A stretch of 64,000 bases of DNA, taken from positions 1 to 64,000 of the forward strand of contig JALCDS010000009.1 of assembly GCA_022641775.1 (NCBI GenBank), written 5' to 3'. The position numbers and the translations under genes are program-made. Below are positions 43,296 through 52,609 of this stretch, piece after piece. The DNA is from Clostridiaceae bacterium (GTDB lineage: Bacteria; Cyanobacteriota; Vampirovibrionia; Gastranaerophilales; Gastranaerophilaceae). How positions within the stretch are numbered: the stretch's first letter is position 1; each line of letters opens with the position of its first letter. The notes under the pieces were generated by a model. It had not been told where the DNA came from and did no database searches. It saw only the letters and a list, made by a program, of their open reading frames with translations.

Positions 43296-45847
43296 TATTT
43301 TTTCTCCTTTCCTGTAGGATTTTGAATTTTTGCAGTTTTTTGTACAGGCATTTTACCAAAGAAAAATTGAGCCAAAACAGTTATACCTAACAGCCCTGCA
43401 CCAAATCCTGCAAACATTTTGAACCATTTGTTGCTATTGAAACGTTTTGAAGCTTGTTCATGAACTAATTCATCAAGAGGTTTGCCTATTAACATAAACT
43501 TTAATTTGTCAGGTATTTCAGCATTTGCACCACATTCAGGTTTAGCAAAATACAAAGCATCTGCGACTGTCTTAATCATATTATCTCTATATTCAGCAAT
43601 TGTTGTCATCAAATCACCTTTTTTAGCTAAAAGCCCAGCCGTTTCAGGATGTAAATCATCTTTATATATCAGAGAAATTACACGATTGAAGAAACTTGAA
43701 TCAAATTGGATATCACCTTTATCAACATTTTGTCCGTATTTTCTAAACAATCGTCCATTCTTAATTTCAATACTACTCTTATCTTCCATATTAGGATGTA
43801 AATTTCTATCAGTAATAAACTTAACAGCATAATCTGCAGAATGTCCATCTACCATAATTTTTCTTGCAAATTCTGCAATTTCTTCTTTAATTTCACGAGG
43901 CGTAGTATTATCTGTTAATAAGCCTACATTTTTCAAATCCGCAATACGTCTGTACAAATCCATTGTCGCAATAAGTCTGTTCATAGTAGATTGAACTGAT
44001 AAGGTTGTTTCACGCATAAATTTCTTTTGTAATTCTCGTGAACTTGAGCTTACAACTTCTTTTGTATCAACACCTATTTCATTACCATCAAGAGCTTTGT
44101 GTAAATGTTTAAAGCCAAAGCTATCAAATTCTTCAAGGAATTTGTCATACAATTTGTCAGATTTCTCATCATATGTTTTATCTAAATGCAATGTTGATGT
44201 AAATTTATCTTTTATCTCGATAATTTTTGTTAGTGCATCTTGATAAGATTTTGAATTCGCCGTTATACCTTCAATTTTCTTTGTAAATAACTCACCTGCG
44301 AACAATCTGTCTTTTTTCATTTTTTCAACTTCTTGTTTATTAAAGCCAAAAATATTAACAAGTTTTTCTACAGATTCATTCCAAGATGTAGCCAATACAG
44401 AATCCTGAGTCGGTGAGGTTTTCATAAATACATATTCATTCAAAACACTTCTCTCTGCATTAAAATCAGAAAGTTTTTTAGCAATTCTCCTGATATTTTC
44501 CTGTTCTTCAAGTGTAAGTATCTTAACCTTATTTTTCTTGAATAACTCTGTAAATACGTTGTTTGTATCTTCTGCATCATCCCACAATAAATCCTGCATA
44601 TCTTCAATATCTAAACGAATATGAGGATATTTAGCTTTACATTGTTCAAATTTTTCTAAAACCGGTTTTGAAAGCAAAATTTTCTTTGCCCTGATTTCCT
44701 TCTGAGTTGCGTTGAATGATGTTTCATATAAATTGTTAGATTTTAAGAAATCAATATATTCATCTTGCGTAGGTACAATGTCATTAATAAATTCAGGAGG
44801 TAAACCCTCTTTTAATCCGGGTATTTTTCTACCCTTGAAAAACTGTCTGAGATTTTTTGTCATATCTTGTGCCGCAGTTAAGCCCAAGGTAACCTCATTA
44901 CATTCAAACATTTTATTAAAATCTTTTTTGAATGCGATAACTTCTGAATTAAACATACCTGATGTTAATACATCAGAGAGCTTGCTTAACAATTTTGCAT
45001 CGAGTCTGCCATCTTTGTTTGCGGATATAACCTTTTCAAGATTTGCTAACATATCTTTATCCTGATATTTTGACGCATTACCTGCTATATCAGAAATCAG
45101 TCTGTCAGCTTTTTTATTTTTAACTTCTTCAAAATATTTATCCAATGGCTTTTCTGCAACATTACAAATCAACGCACTCATAATAGGAGTTGCAAAGCCT
45201 GCAGTTAGCATCCACATTGTATTATTTTGAACAGCTATTTTTTTCATTTTTTCTTGAATATATTCACGGCGATTTTTCATATCTGCCGGAATATTCATTC
45301 TATCACCGATTTTGTTGATATCTTTGTCTGAATACAAATCCCATTTGATATATTGCGGATCTTCAAAGAAAGGTTTTCTTCTACCAAAACTATCTTCTGA
45401 TTGTTGTTGAACGTTAAATCCATGAATCAAATAAGCGGGTAATTGCAATGCAACTTTAGGCCAAATTGCCATAGACGCTAAGAATGAACCCAAACCGATA
45501 AATTCCATAACTTTTGTTTTTGGAGTACTTTTCAATGTAGATAGATATCCTGCAATCCCAAGACCTCCGACAACAAGACCAATATCATTTATTTTTCCGA
45601 GTTGATGGTCATTTGCATCTCCCTTATAACTATCATGAACAGCTTTAGCATTATAGATAGTATTGTGTGCGAAATTTGCAGGCCAATCAAACAACCCACC
45701 ATTTACTAATCTTCCTTTTGGAGGTAACGGTTTTTTCAGAACACTATAGTCTGGAGTAGTATTTTCCAACGTAACTGCCGGCTGTTTTTTCAGAGTCGTA
45801 TTCGCCGGTACCGGATTTATGTAGTTTTGAACCAAATTCGTTGTCAT
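43295..45847 (-). CDS. 850-residue membrane protein of unknown family
   Basis: A large protein that I do not recognise. Hydrophobic segments occur near residues 100-150 (INDIGLVVGGLGIAGYL, FIGLGSFLASMAIW), near 215 (MLTAGFATPIMSALIC) and at the C-terminus (FAGFGAGLLGITVLAQFFFG). The 550 residues between are charged and helical. The N-terminus is Pro/Thr/Asn-rich without a signal peptide. It starts one base after the stop of the 340-residue protein and overlaps the GH13 gene by one base, so the three are made together. Its start has no ribosome binding site, consistent with coupling. Confidence 0.75.
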   Translation of the reverse strand: MTTNLVQNYINPVPANTTLKKQPAVTLENTTPDYSVLKKPLPPKGRLVNGGLFDWPANFAHNTIYNAKAVHDSYKGDANDHQLGKINDIGLVVGGLGIAGYLSTLKSTPKTKVMEFIGLGSFLASMAIWPKVALQLPAYLIHGFNVQQQSEDSFGRRKPFFEDPQYIKWDLYSDKDINKIGDRMNIPADMKNRREYIQEKMKKIAVQNNTMWMLTAGFATPIMSALICNVAEKPLDKYFEEVKNKKADRLISDIAGNASKYQDKDMLANLEKVISANKDGRLDAKLLSKLSDVLTSGMFNSEVIAFKKDFNKMFECNEVTLGLTAAQDMTKNLRQFFKGRKIPGLKEGLPPEFINDIVPTQDEYIDFLKSNNLYETSFNATQKEIRAKKILLSKPVLEKFEQCKAKYPHIRLDIEDMQDLLWDDAEDTNNVFTELFKKNKVKILTLEEQENIRRIAKKLSDFNAERSVLNEYVFMKTSPTQDSVLATSWNESVEKLVNIFGFNKQEVEKMKKDRLFAGELFTKKIEGITANSKSYQDALTKIIEIKDKFTSTLHLDKTYDEKSDKLYDKFLEEFDSFGFKHLHKALDGNEIGVDTKEVVSSSSRELQKKFMRETTLSVQSTMNRLIATMDLYRRIADLKNVGLLTDNTTPREIKEEIAEFARKIMVDGHSADYAVKFITDRNLHPNMEDKSSIEIKNGRLFRKYGQNVDKGDIQFDSSFFNRVISLIYKDDLHPETAGLLAKKGDLMTTIAEYRDNMIKTVADALYFAKPECGANAEIPDKLKFMLIGKPLDELVHEQASKRFNSNKWFKMFAGFGAGLLGITVLAQFFFGKMPVQKTAKIQNPTGKEKK

Positions 45848-45848
45848 A

Positions 45849-46871
45849 CTAATTTACCACATACTTATCTTCAGGTTTTATAACGTTTGATGCATCGATT
45901 TTAGAAGGTTTATCCAATCCGAAAACGGAATGCATAACCCCAAAACATGATGCGGCAATTGGAACTAACAATAACAATTTACCTGAATATTTGCCGAACT
46001 TACTTGTTGAAGGTCCTTCCCAAAATTCTTTACTTGCTTTTTTTATAGAATCCTTAAATATTTTGAATGTTTCATTTATATTGTCCCGATGGAAACAGCC
46101 TTTTTCACAAACACGTTTGAGAGCTCTATCCCATCCCTGTTGCATTGCAAAACCGACACCGGCAGCTGCCCAAAGATAAGATGTTATAGATTTTGCCATA
46201 GATGAACGGGCTATAATTTGTTTTACAAGCGGTTTTACTTCCTGATCGGAATCATTCAAATCAGTACCTAAACCGTTTTTCTTAGCAATCTTGTCATATT
46301 TTTCGTTACGTTTTTTACCCTTAGCTTCATCACCATACAGCATTGCCCAATAAGGAAAATCAACACTTTCAAACACCTTATGATATTCAATACTTGTAAT
46401 ATCGGTATCATTTACGTTTTCAGGCAACTTATAATTTACTTTTGCATAAGGAGTATTGCCATCAACACCGGTCAACCATTTTACCGGAGCATTAATAAAA
46501 CTCTTTGACAACGACTTCATTACGCCATATAAAATGACACCCAAAGCCATCCTTCTGCCTACTTTATTTGCTCTTTCCTTATCAAATACATTAAAGTGTT
46601 TATTTGCGGAATTAAACACTGACATTAAAGTTAAACTTCCTATTAAATATGGTACGGCACCCATAGTCAAAAACTCATAAAAATTAGAGTTTTTATCACC
46701 TTTCAGACCTTTTGCAGGATAAAGAGTAAACGCATTTGATAACTTGTCAAAACCTATACGAGTACGAGTAATAAGGTTATTTTTGAGTAGAGTATCTTTT
46801 GTGTATTTTTTATCACTGTCATTGTCGCCAGTGAATGCTTGACTATTAAAATTATTTACCGGTAAAATCAT
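45849..46871 (-). CDS. 340-residue membrane protein with F-T-G N-terminal motif
   Basis: A protein of unknown family and first gene of the operon. The ATG at 46871 has GGAG five bases upstream; an ATG five codons earlier lacks one. The N-terminus MILPVNNFNSQAFTGDN carries F13-T-G15, similar to two other proteins in the window. Hydrophobic segments lie near 65-85 (LTMGAVPYLIGSLTLMSVF), 95-115 (RRMALGVILYGVMKSL), 230-245 (SYLWAAAGVGFAMQQG) and 300-320 (LLLLVPIAASCFGVMHSVFG). The Cys pair in VCEKGCFHRDN could bind a metal. Together with the next gene it may form a membrane platform for the GH13 enzyme. Confidence 0.7.
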   Translation of the reverse strand: MILPVNNFNSQAFTGDNDSDKKYTKDTLLKNNLITRTRIGFDKLSNAFTLYPAKGLKGDKNSNFYEFLTMGAVPYLIGSLTLMSVFNSANKHFNVFDKERANKVGRRMALGVILYGVMKSLSKSFINAPVKWLTGVDGNTPYAKVNYKLPENVNDTDITSIEYHKVFESVDFPYWAMLYGDEAKGKKRNEKYDKIAKKNGLGTDLNDSDQEVKPLVKQIIARSSMAKSITSYLWAAAGVGFAMQQGWDRALKRVCEKGCFHRDNINETFKIFKDSIKKASKEFWEGPSTSKFGKYSGKLLLLVPIAASCFGVMHSVFGLDKPSKIDASNVIKPEDKYVVN

Positions 46872-46977
46872 TTTAACTCCGCACACATTTAACTAGAAAT
46901 ACAAGACCTGTAAACAATATTTTTTGTTACCCTATATAAATTTCATTTACATTTTTTTACAATAAAAAACGGCAATT

Positions 46978-47823
46978 TTACTTATATATTTCAAAAAATA
47001 CTGCGGTAAACAATCCTACAATTATGCAATAATAACCAAAAAATGCCAAAGAAAATTTGGAAACAAATTTCAAGAAATATTTTATACACAAATAACCTAC
47101 AATAGCAGAAACAATAGTTCCAACAATTATTGCAGACCAATTATAAGTAAGTGCCTCTGCAACATCAATCTTTATCAACGGGAATACCATTGAAGCCCCC
47201 AAAATTATCGGAATACTCAATAAAAACGAATATCTTGCTGCAGTAATTCTATCCAATCCTGAAAACAAACCTGTAGCAATTGTCCACCCGGAACGTGAAA
47301 AGCCCGGAAGAACTGCAATGCCTTGAGCAATACCAATTAATATTGAATTTTTTAAAGTCAATTCGCCTTTTTTATCACCCATCTTTTTATGTTGATATTC
47401 ACTCAAGAAAAGGATAATACCAGTTCCAACAAGCAACATCCCAACAATAGATGGTGAATATACAAGCTTTTCTGCAAAATCATTAAAAGGAAGCGCCAGT
47501 GCAATTGTTATAATAGTTCCAAAAATTATATATAATCCAAGCTTTGCTTCTGTATTTTCAAAATTTTTCTTCTTTATTGCATCAAATAATGCTTTACAAA
47601 TATCTAAAATATCTTTTCTAAAATAAATTATAACGGCAATTAGTGTGCCTAAGTGTAGCATAATATCAAAAAACACTTCTTGATTTGATTGTTTCGCAAT
47701 TGCGATATGTCTAAAAACTTTGAAAAAATTTGATGTAAAAACCAAATGTGCAGAACTTGAAACAGGTAAAAACTCGCTCAAACCTTGAACTATACCCATC
47801 AATATTGCTTGTATTAAATTCAT
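46978..47823 (-). CDS. uppP: Undecaprenyl-diphosphatase UppP
   Basis: UppP (BacA) dephosphorylates undecaprenyl diphosphate so the lipid carrier can be reused in wall and LPS synthesis. The 281-residue polytopic protein has GLSEFLPVSSSAHLVF near the N-terminus and PGFSRSGWTIATGLFSGLDR in the second half, the two conserved active-site segments. AAGGGA lies about ten bases before the ATG. The queD gene is 50 bases upstream and could be cotranscribed. Confidence 0.96.
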   Translation of the reverse strand: MNLIQAILMGIVQGLSEFLPVSSSAHLVFTSNFFKVFRHIAIAKQSNQEVFFDIMLHLGTLIAVIIYFRKDILDICKALFDAIKKKNFENTEAKLGLYIIFGTIITIALALPFNDFAEKLVYSPSIVGMLLVGTGIILFLSEYQHKKMGDKKGELTLKNSILIGIAQGIAVLPGFSRSGWTIATGLFSGLDRITAARYSFLLSIPIILGASMVFPLIKIDVAEALTYNWSAIIVGTIVSAIVGYLCIKYFLKFVSKFSLAFFGYYCIIVGLFTAVFFEIYK

Positions 47824-47873
47824 CTCAACTATCCCTTTTTACTGTTATAACCTGTAATTTTTCTATTTACCAA

Positions 47874-48236
47874 CTAATCTTCTTCGTAATAAGTTGCGCA
47901 AGAAGTCTGAGTTTCCCAAACAGAAACCTTGCTCAGCTGAACGACATGCTCTTTCATCTTGTTATAAATAAATCTTGCAATCATTTCGCTTGAAGGGCTT
48001 TCACCTTTAAATTCTTCAACTTCATTAATATCTTTATGATCTAAAAGCTCTAACACTTTGTGCAATTCTTTTTTCAAAACCTTGTAATCAATCAAAATAT
48101 TGCTTTTATCAAGTTCGGCACCTTTAACAAAAACTTCAACCATCCAATTATGACCATGTTGGTTTTCACATTCACCATCATAATTTAATAAATGATGTGC
48201 TGCTGAAAAAAATGCTTGTGTTTTAATTTCGTACAT
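47874..48236 (-). CDS. queD: 6-carboxy-5,6,7,8-tetrahydropterin synthase
   Basis: QueD makes carboxytetrahydropterin in queuosine precursor synthesis. The 120-residue subunit has the zinc ligands in SAAHHLL (H14, H15) and the C24-x2-x-H27-G-H29 motif (CENQHGHNW), where the CxxxHGH cysteine separates QueD from eukaryotic PTPS. EVEEFKGESPSSEMIARFI and the final VSVWETQTSCATYYEED fit the family. AAAGGAAC lies seven bases before the ATG. Other que genes are not in the window. Confidence 0.93.
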   Translation of the reverse strand: MYEIKTQAFFSAAHHLLNYDGECENQHGHNWMVEVFVKGAELDKSNILIDYKVLKKELHKVLELLDHKDINEVEEFKGESPSSEMIARFIYNKMKEHVVQLSKVSVWETQTSCATYYEED

Positions 48237-48255
48237 AAATTTGTTCCTTTACTTA

Positions 48256-48792
48256 TTACTTACTGCTTGTTTCTGAAACGATGTATTCTTTTTTTATACC
48301 TTGAGCTTCAAGGATAAAATCACAAAGTTCACGAACGGCACCACGACCACCGTCTTTTGTAGAGATAAAATCAGCTTTAGCCAAAACTTCATCTACAGCA
48401 TCTTTTGGACAACATGCCAGTCCGGCTTTTTCCAAAATACATATATCAGGTAAATCATCACCCATATATGATACATTTTCAAAAGTGCAATTATATTTTG
48501 CCATAATTTCTTCTAATGCCGGCAATTTATAAAGTCTACCTTGATAAATTTCTTTTATTTTAAGGTTTTCAGCTCTATGTTGAACTGTTCCGTTATGGCG
48601 GGCGGTAATAATTGCTGTTATAAACCCTGCATTATTCATTCTTACAATACCGTGACCATCTTTTACGTTGAAGGTTTTATATTCAACACCATTTTCATCA
48701 TAGGTTACGCCACCGGTTGTCATAACACCATCAACATCAAATGCCAAAATTTTAATTTTTTTTGCTTTTTCTATCAGTGCTTTTGAATACAT
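48256..48792 (-). CDS. kdsC: 3-deoxy-D-manno-octulosonate 8-phosphate phosphatase
   Basis: KdsC is a HAD-family phosphatase that releases Kdo from Kdo-8-phosphate. The 178 residues start with the HAD motif AFDVDGVMTTGGVTYDENG and show ITARHNGTVQHRAENLKI, YMGDDLPDICILEKAGL and KADFISTKDGGRGAVREL. It overlaps the kdsD stop by one base, so arabinose-5-phosphate isomerase and the phosphatase are made together, flanking the reaction of KdsA encoded at 35.5 kb. Confidence 0.95.
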   Translation of the reverse strand: MYSKALIEKAKKIKILAFDVDGVMTTGGVTYDENGVEYKTFNVKDGHGIVRMNNAGFITAIITARHNGTVQHRAENLKIKEIYQGRLYKLPALEEIMAKYNCTFENVSYMGDDLPDICILEKAGLACCPKDAVDEVLAKADFISTKDGGRGAVRELCDFILEAQGIKKEYIVSETSSK

Positions 48793-49781
48793 TATGCAAC
48801 CCCTGCCTTCAAAATATCATGAACATGTATAACTCCGATAGGTTTGTTAGCCTCATCTACAACACCCAATGCTGTGATTGAATATTTTTCCATAAGATTA
48901 AGCGCACTTGCACCATAATCATTGGCAGATATCTTTTTCGGATTAACAGTCATAACATCACGAACTTTCAAGCCGTTTATATCTTTGTATTTCAAAACAG
49001 TACGTCTGATATCACCATCTGTAAGAACTCCTGCAAGCTCTCCATTTGAATTTACAATCATTGCCATCCCAAGTTTGTGAGAAGAAATAACTTCAACAAC
49101 TTCTGTAAATAACATATCTTCTTTTGCAATAGGAAGTTTGTCAGCATCCGATAACATCAAATCACGAACCTTAAACCTAAAGCCTTTTCCCAACGCTCCG
49201 CCCGGATGAAAGATTAAAAAGTCTTCTTCGGTAAATCCACGCATTTTCAAAAGACAGACAGCCAAAGCATCTCCCATTGCAAGAGTTGCTGTTGTACTAG
49301 CTGTCGGAGCCTTATTCAAAGGACATGCTTCTCTTTCAACAGATATATCCAAAACGACATCAGAGGAAGTAGCAAGAGTAGATGACAAATTCCCAGTCAT
49401 ACCAATCATTGGAACACCAAATCGTTTTATCAATGGCAAAAGATTCAATAATTCCTGAGTTTCACCACTGTTTGAAATTGCAATAACTACATCTTCACGC
49501 GTTATTATTCCGCTATCACCGTGGGTACTTTCTGCAGGATGTAAAAAATATGACGGAGTACCTGTAGATGTCAGAGTTGAAGCTATTTTTCTTCCAATAT
49601 GTCCTGACTTTCCCATACCGGTCACAATAACACGACCTTTACAATCCAATATCAACTGTACAGCCTTATCAAAATTATCTCCGATATTTTCTTTTAATTT
49701 CAAAATTGAATTTGCTTCAATATCAAAAACTTGTTTTGCAAGTTCATTAATTTTACTCGTTGTCATATAAGTTGCTTCCAT
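48792..49781 (-). CDS. kdsD: Arabinose-5-phosphate isomerase
   Basis: KdsD makes arabinose-5-phosphate from ribulose-5-phosphate, the first committed precursor of Kdo. The 329-residue protein has a SIS domain (IVTGMGKSGHIGRKIASTLTSTG, AISNSGETQELL) followed by two CBS domains (VVEVISSHKLGMAMIVNSNG, VRDVMTVNPKKI and ALGVVDEANKPIGVIHVHDIL), the standard layout. AAGGGG lies before the ATG. It is the first gene of the kdsD-kdsC pair. Confidence 0.96.
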   Translation of the reverse strand: MEATYMTTSKINELAKQVFDIEANSILKLKENIGDNFDKAVQLILDCKGRVIVTGMGKSGHIGRKIASTLTSTGTPSYFLHPAESTHGDSGIITREDVVIAISNSGETQELLNLLPLIKRFGVPMIGMTGNLSSTLATSSDVVLDISVEREACPLNKAPTASTTATLAMGDALAVCLLKMRGFTEEDFLIFHPGGALGKGFRFKVRDLMLSDADKLPIAKEDMLFTEVVEVISSHKLGMAMIVNSNGELAGVLTDGDIRRTVLKYKDINGLKVRDVMTVNPKKISANDYGASALNLMEKYSITALGVVDEANKPIGVIHVHDILKAGVA

Positions 49782-49838
49782 TTTTTACCCCTTCATCTTG
49801 TCTCAAATTATACACTAAAAATATGTTTGACACACATT

Positions 49839-50339
49839 TTATCTGTAATTTGTAAATTGAAGAGGATAGTCATACTTTTCATCATTTTTTCTTAAAAGTG
49901 CAATAACTTCTTGTAAAGTATCTTTATCTTTACCGGAAACTCTTACACTATCACCTTGGATTGAGGCTTGAACCTTTAACTTAGCATCTTTTATATCTGA
50001 AACTATTTTTTTAGAAAGTTCTTGAGACAAACCTTTTTTAAGATTATACGCCCTACGAACTTTACCACCTAGAGCATTTTCAATAGGTTGCGCATCAAGT
50101 ATTTTAATACTTATATTTCTTTTTATGAGCTTTGACTGCAAAATATCAGAAATATTACGTAATTTCATTTCATCAGGAACTGTAATTGTAATCGATTTAT
50201 CCGCATCAAGCGTAATCTCAGCACCACAATCTTTTAAATCGAATCGTGAGGAAACTTCTCTATTCACCTGATCCACAGCATTTACAAGCTCTTGCTTGTC
50301 AAATTCTGATACAATATCAAAACTGCTTTCTTTACCCAT
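49839..50339 (-). CDS. yajQ: YajQ-family nucleotide-binding protein
   Basis: A 166-residue UPF0234 (YajQ) protein with two ferredoxin-like domains: SSFDIVSEFDKQELVNAVDQ at the N-terminus and KKIVSDIKDAKLKVQASIQGD with VRVSGKDKDTLQEVI in the second. Members bind c-di-GMP or nucleotides in some species; the role here is unproven. AAGGAG before its ATG overlaps the end of apt, so apt and yajQ are probably cotranscribed. Confidence 0.92.
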   Translation of the reverse strand: MGKESSFDIVSEFDKQELVNAVDQVNREVSSRFDLKDCGAEITLDADKSITITVPDEMKLRNISDILQSKLIKRNISIKILDAQPIENALGGKVRRAYNLKKGLSQELSKKIVSDIKDAKLKVQASIQGDSVRVSGKDKDTLQEVIALLRKNDEKYDYPLQFTNYR

Positions 50340-50342
50340 AAC

Positions 50343-50885
50343 CTATTCTCCTTTATATTTAAGCATTGAAACTATATTACTTGTTTCTGATAACAAACGG
50401 TCTCTGCCTTTTAAATCAACAAGTTCAATCAAGAAACCGATACCTACAAGGTTTGCTCCGGTTTGTTTAATAAGTTTGCATGCGGCATCTGCAGTTCCGC
50501 CGGTTGCCAACAAATCATCTACGATAAGCACATTGTCGCCGCGTTTAAACGCATCTTTGTGTACTTCTATTGTATCTTTACCATATTCTAAATCATAACT
50601 TTGAGAAAATGTTTCTGCAGGAAGTTTTTTAGGTTTTCTGATAGGTACAAATCCTGCATTCATCTTATATGCCATAGGCATTCCAAAAATAAATCCACGG
50701 CTTTCAATACCAGCAACATAATCTATTTTTACACCTTTAAATTGTTCACACAAATAATCTATCATAACCTTTAATGTTTCAGCATCCTTCAATGCTGTTG
50801 TAATATCTCTAAAAATTATCCCTTTTTTAGGAAAATCTACTACGTCTCTTATTTTTGATTTAACATCCATAATTGTTTCTGTCAT
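50343..50885 (-). CDS. apt: Adenine phosphoribosyltransferase
   Basis: Apt salvages adenine to AMP with PRPP. The 180 residues show DFPKKGIIFRDITTAL, IDYVAGIESRGFIFG, the PRPP-binding VLIVDDLLATGGTADAA and the C-terminal GVGFLIELVDLKGR-like segment. I chose the ATG at 50885 because GGAG lies nine bases upstream; the ATG five codons earlier overlaps that site. Three genes, the GT2 enzyme, apt and yajQ, run in the same direction with short gaps. Removing adenine also drives SAM-derived by-product recycling, as with metK and ahcY. Confidence 0.95.
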   Translation of the reverse strand: MTETIMDVKSKIRDVVDFPKKGIIFRDITTALKDAETLKVMIDYLCEQFKGVKIDYVAGIESRGFIFGMPMAYKMNAGFVPIRKPKKLPAETFSQSYDLEYGKDTIEVHKDAFKRGDNVLIVDDLLATGGTADAACKLIKQTGANLVGIGFLIELVDLKGRDRLLSETSNIVSMLKYKGE

Positions 50886-50902
50886 ATTTTTTATCTCCAT
50901 TT

Positions 50903-52402
50903 CTATCTATTCTTTAAAATAATTCTAATTTTTTCCTTTGCTGCATTAAGATTTTCTTCAGCCTTACATTTTACAGATTTCAAATTTTCTTCTGCCTTTG
51001 CTTGAACTGCTCTCAAATTTTCTTCTGCTCTTTCTTTCGCTAATCTCAAGCTTTCTTCTGCTTTTTCTTGGGCAATTCTCAAATTTTCTCTTGCTTTTAT
51101 AAGAGCATGTTCACTTCTAACCAAACCATGTGTTGTTTTTCCCCAGTTCATATTCTTTTTAGTAAATAAGATTTTACATCCGATTAACAAAACTAACGGG
51201 AACCAAATTATAAATAAATAAACTGAAGTTTTTACAGCTTCTAACAATGCTTCAATTCTACTCATATGATCATATACACGTAAGGCATATCTTGCTGCAG
51301 CAATAAAGCCTATTCCTATAACACCGCCCATAATAATTGAAGAGAACCAAATATGAGGAGATGCATCTCTAACTAAGAATTTAAAAGCAACTATTGCAAG
51401 TTCAATAATAAACCATGCCGGAGTAATAAATTCAGAAATATATGCTGTCATATCAAGGCTGGCTCTTAATGACATTTTTTTAGAGGTTAGAACAGCTCCG
51501 CAATATTCTAAATATCTTCTTATTGTTCCCTCTAACCAACGTCTGCGTTGTTTAAACAATGGGAACAAATAAATTACACCTTCTTCATAAACACAAACAT
51601 CAGGACAAAATCTGATATCCCAACCATTTATATGCAATCTGGTAGACATATCCAAATCATCGGTAATAGTATAATTGTTCCACCCACCGATATCATCTAA
51701 GGCCGTTCTTTTAATCAATTCACCATTTCCACGAAGTTCCACGGCACCTTTAACAGCATCACGCCCTACCTGACAGTGTGTATCTATTGTATATTCATTA
51801 TTTTGACATTTAGTTAAAAAGTTTACATCTTTATTTCTTATAACTTTTCTGGCTTGAACGGCTCCAACATCTTTTGGTTCCAATGATGGAACAAGTTTTG
51901 CCAAAAAATTGGGTTCTACCGTCGCATCGGCATCAAAAACTAAAACGGCTTCACCTTTAGCAAACTTTAACGCATCATTCAAAACTGCAGATTTACCCGG
52001 AAATGCTTCTTTATCCCTAACAAGAGCCATGACTCTCGGATGCTTCATTTCCAAATCTTTTATAACAGAAGCTGTATTATCCGTACTTCTATCATCAATT
52101 ACAATAATTTCAAAATTCGGATAATCCATGCTTAATATATTTTCAACAGTATTTGTAATAACTGATTCTTCATTATGAGCCGGAATCATAACTGTTACAA
52201 ACGGTTTGTAATTCTGATTGATAACCGGAGGATTTTTAAGCATTTTTCTGTTTCTTATAGTATTAGCAAGGTTTGAGCCTAAGGCATAAAGTGCCATCAA
52301 GCCTACTAATATAGCAAGTCCCCATTGCGTATAACTCTGAAACCAGTATATAAATAACGTAAGGCATGTAATTATTAAAAATAATAAAACGCGTTCCTTC
52401 AT
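50903..52402 (-). CDS. GT2 membrane glycosyltransferase with C-terminal 11-residue repeats
   Basis: A 499-residue family 2 glycosyltransferase. Two N-terminal membrane segments (LLFLIITCLTLFIYWF, GLAILVGLMALYALG) precede the GT-A domain with IVIDDRSTDNTA, VLVFDADATVEP, TDDLDMSTRLHIN and the QRRRW motif of processive enzymes (FKQRRRWLEG). At least three C-terminal membrane segments follow. The last 60 residues are five 11-residue helical repeats. The ATG at 52402 has AAGGA upstream. It resembles PgaC/BcsA-type polysaccharide synthases; the product sugar is unknown. The start lies 30 bases from a divergent region leading to HU. Confidence 0.88.
   Translation of the reverse strand: MKERVLLFLIITCLTLFIYWFQSYTQWGLAILVGLMALYALGSNLANTIRNRKMLKNPPVINQNYKPFVTVMIPAHNEESVITNTVENILSMDYPNFEIIVIDDRSTDNTASVIKDLEMKHPRVMALVRDKEAFPGKSAVLNDALKFAKGEAVLVFDADATVEPNFLAKLVPSLEPKDVGAVQARKVIRNKDVNFLTKCQNNEYTIDTHCQVGRDAVKGAVELRGNGELIKRTALDDIGGWNNYTITDDLDMSTRLHINGWDIRFCPDVCVYEEGVIYLFPLFKQRRRWLEGTIRRYLEYCGAVLTSKKMSLRASLDMTAYISEFITPAWFIIELAIVAFKFLVRDASPHIWFSSIIMGGVIGIGFIAAARYALRVYDHMSRIEALLEAVKTSVYLFIIWFPLVLLIGCKILFTKKNMNWGKTTHGLVRSEHALIKARENLRIAQEKAEESLRLAKERAEENLRAVQAKAEENLKSVKCKAEENLNAAKEKIRIILKNR
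50924..51088 (-). repeat. Five 33-bp repeats encoding 11-residue helical units
   Basis: The encoded units are ENLRIAQEKAE, ESLRLAKERAE, ENLRAVQAKAE, ENLKSVKCKAE and ENLNAAKEKIR. The DNA repeats are visibly alike, with AAATTTTCTTCTGC recurring on the plus strand. An 11-residue period gives a right-handed helix or coiled coil with a constant Leu and Ala stripe. Confidence 0.85.
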
Positions 52403-52550
52403 AGCCATCCTTCCCATCTAATTACTATAATATTGTATCAAAATCCTTTTAAAATGCCTAATTTGTTTCAAAAATTCTTACTTTTCTACACATTTTTTAC
52501 AACAAATAGAGGTTTTTTTGTTAATAAAATGTTAAAAAAGCTTAAAATAC

Positions 52551-52578
52551 TTGCGTTTAGAAAAATTATGTATATAAT
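52551..52578 (+). promoter_or_regulatory. HU promoter
   Basis: TTGCGT and TATAAT are separated by 16 bases. The HU ATG follows 31 bases later after AAAAGGAG. Confidence 0.6.
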
Positions 52579-52609
52579 TGAGCATGTACATAAGAAAAGG
52601 AGTTTTAAA

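Noticed and set aside
45991-46179. Plus-strand 62-codon frame inside the 340-residue gene
   Set aside because: No start signal, and it lies opposite a longer coupled gene; treated as a chance frame.
52433-52609. 59-codon upstream extension of the HU open frame
   Set aside because: It reads through a good promoter (TTGCGT-16-TATAAT) and the internal ATG has AAAAGGAG; HU proteins are about 90 residues.
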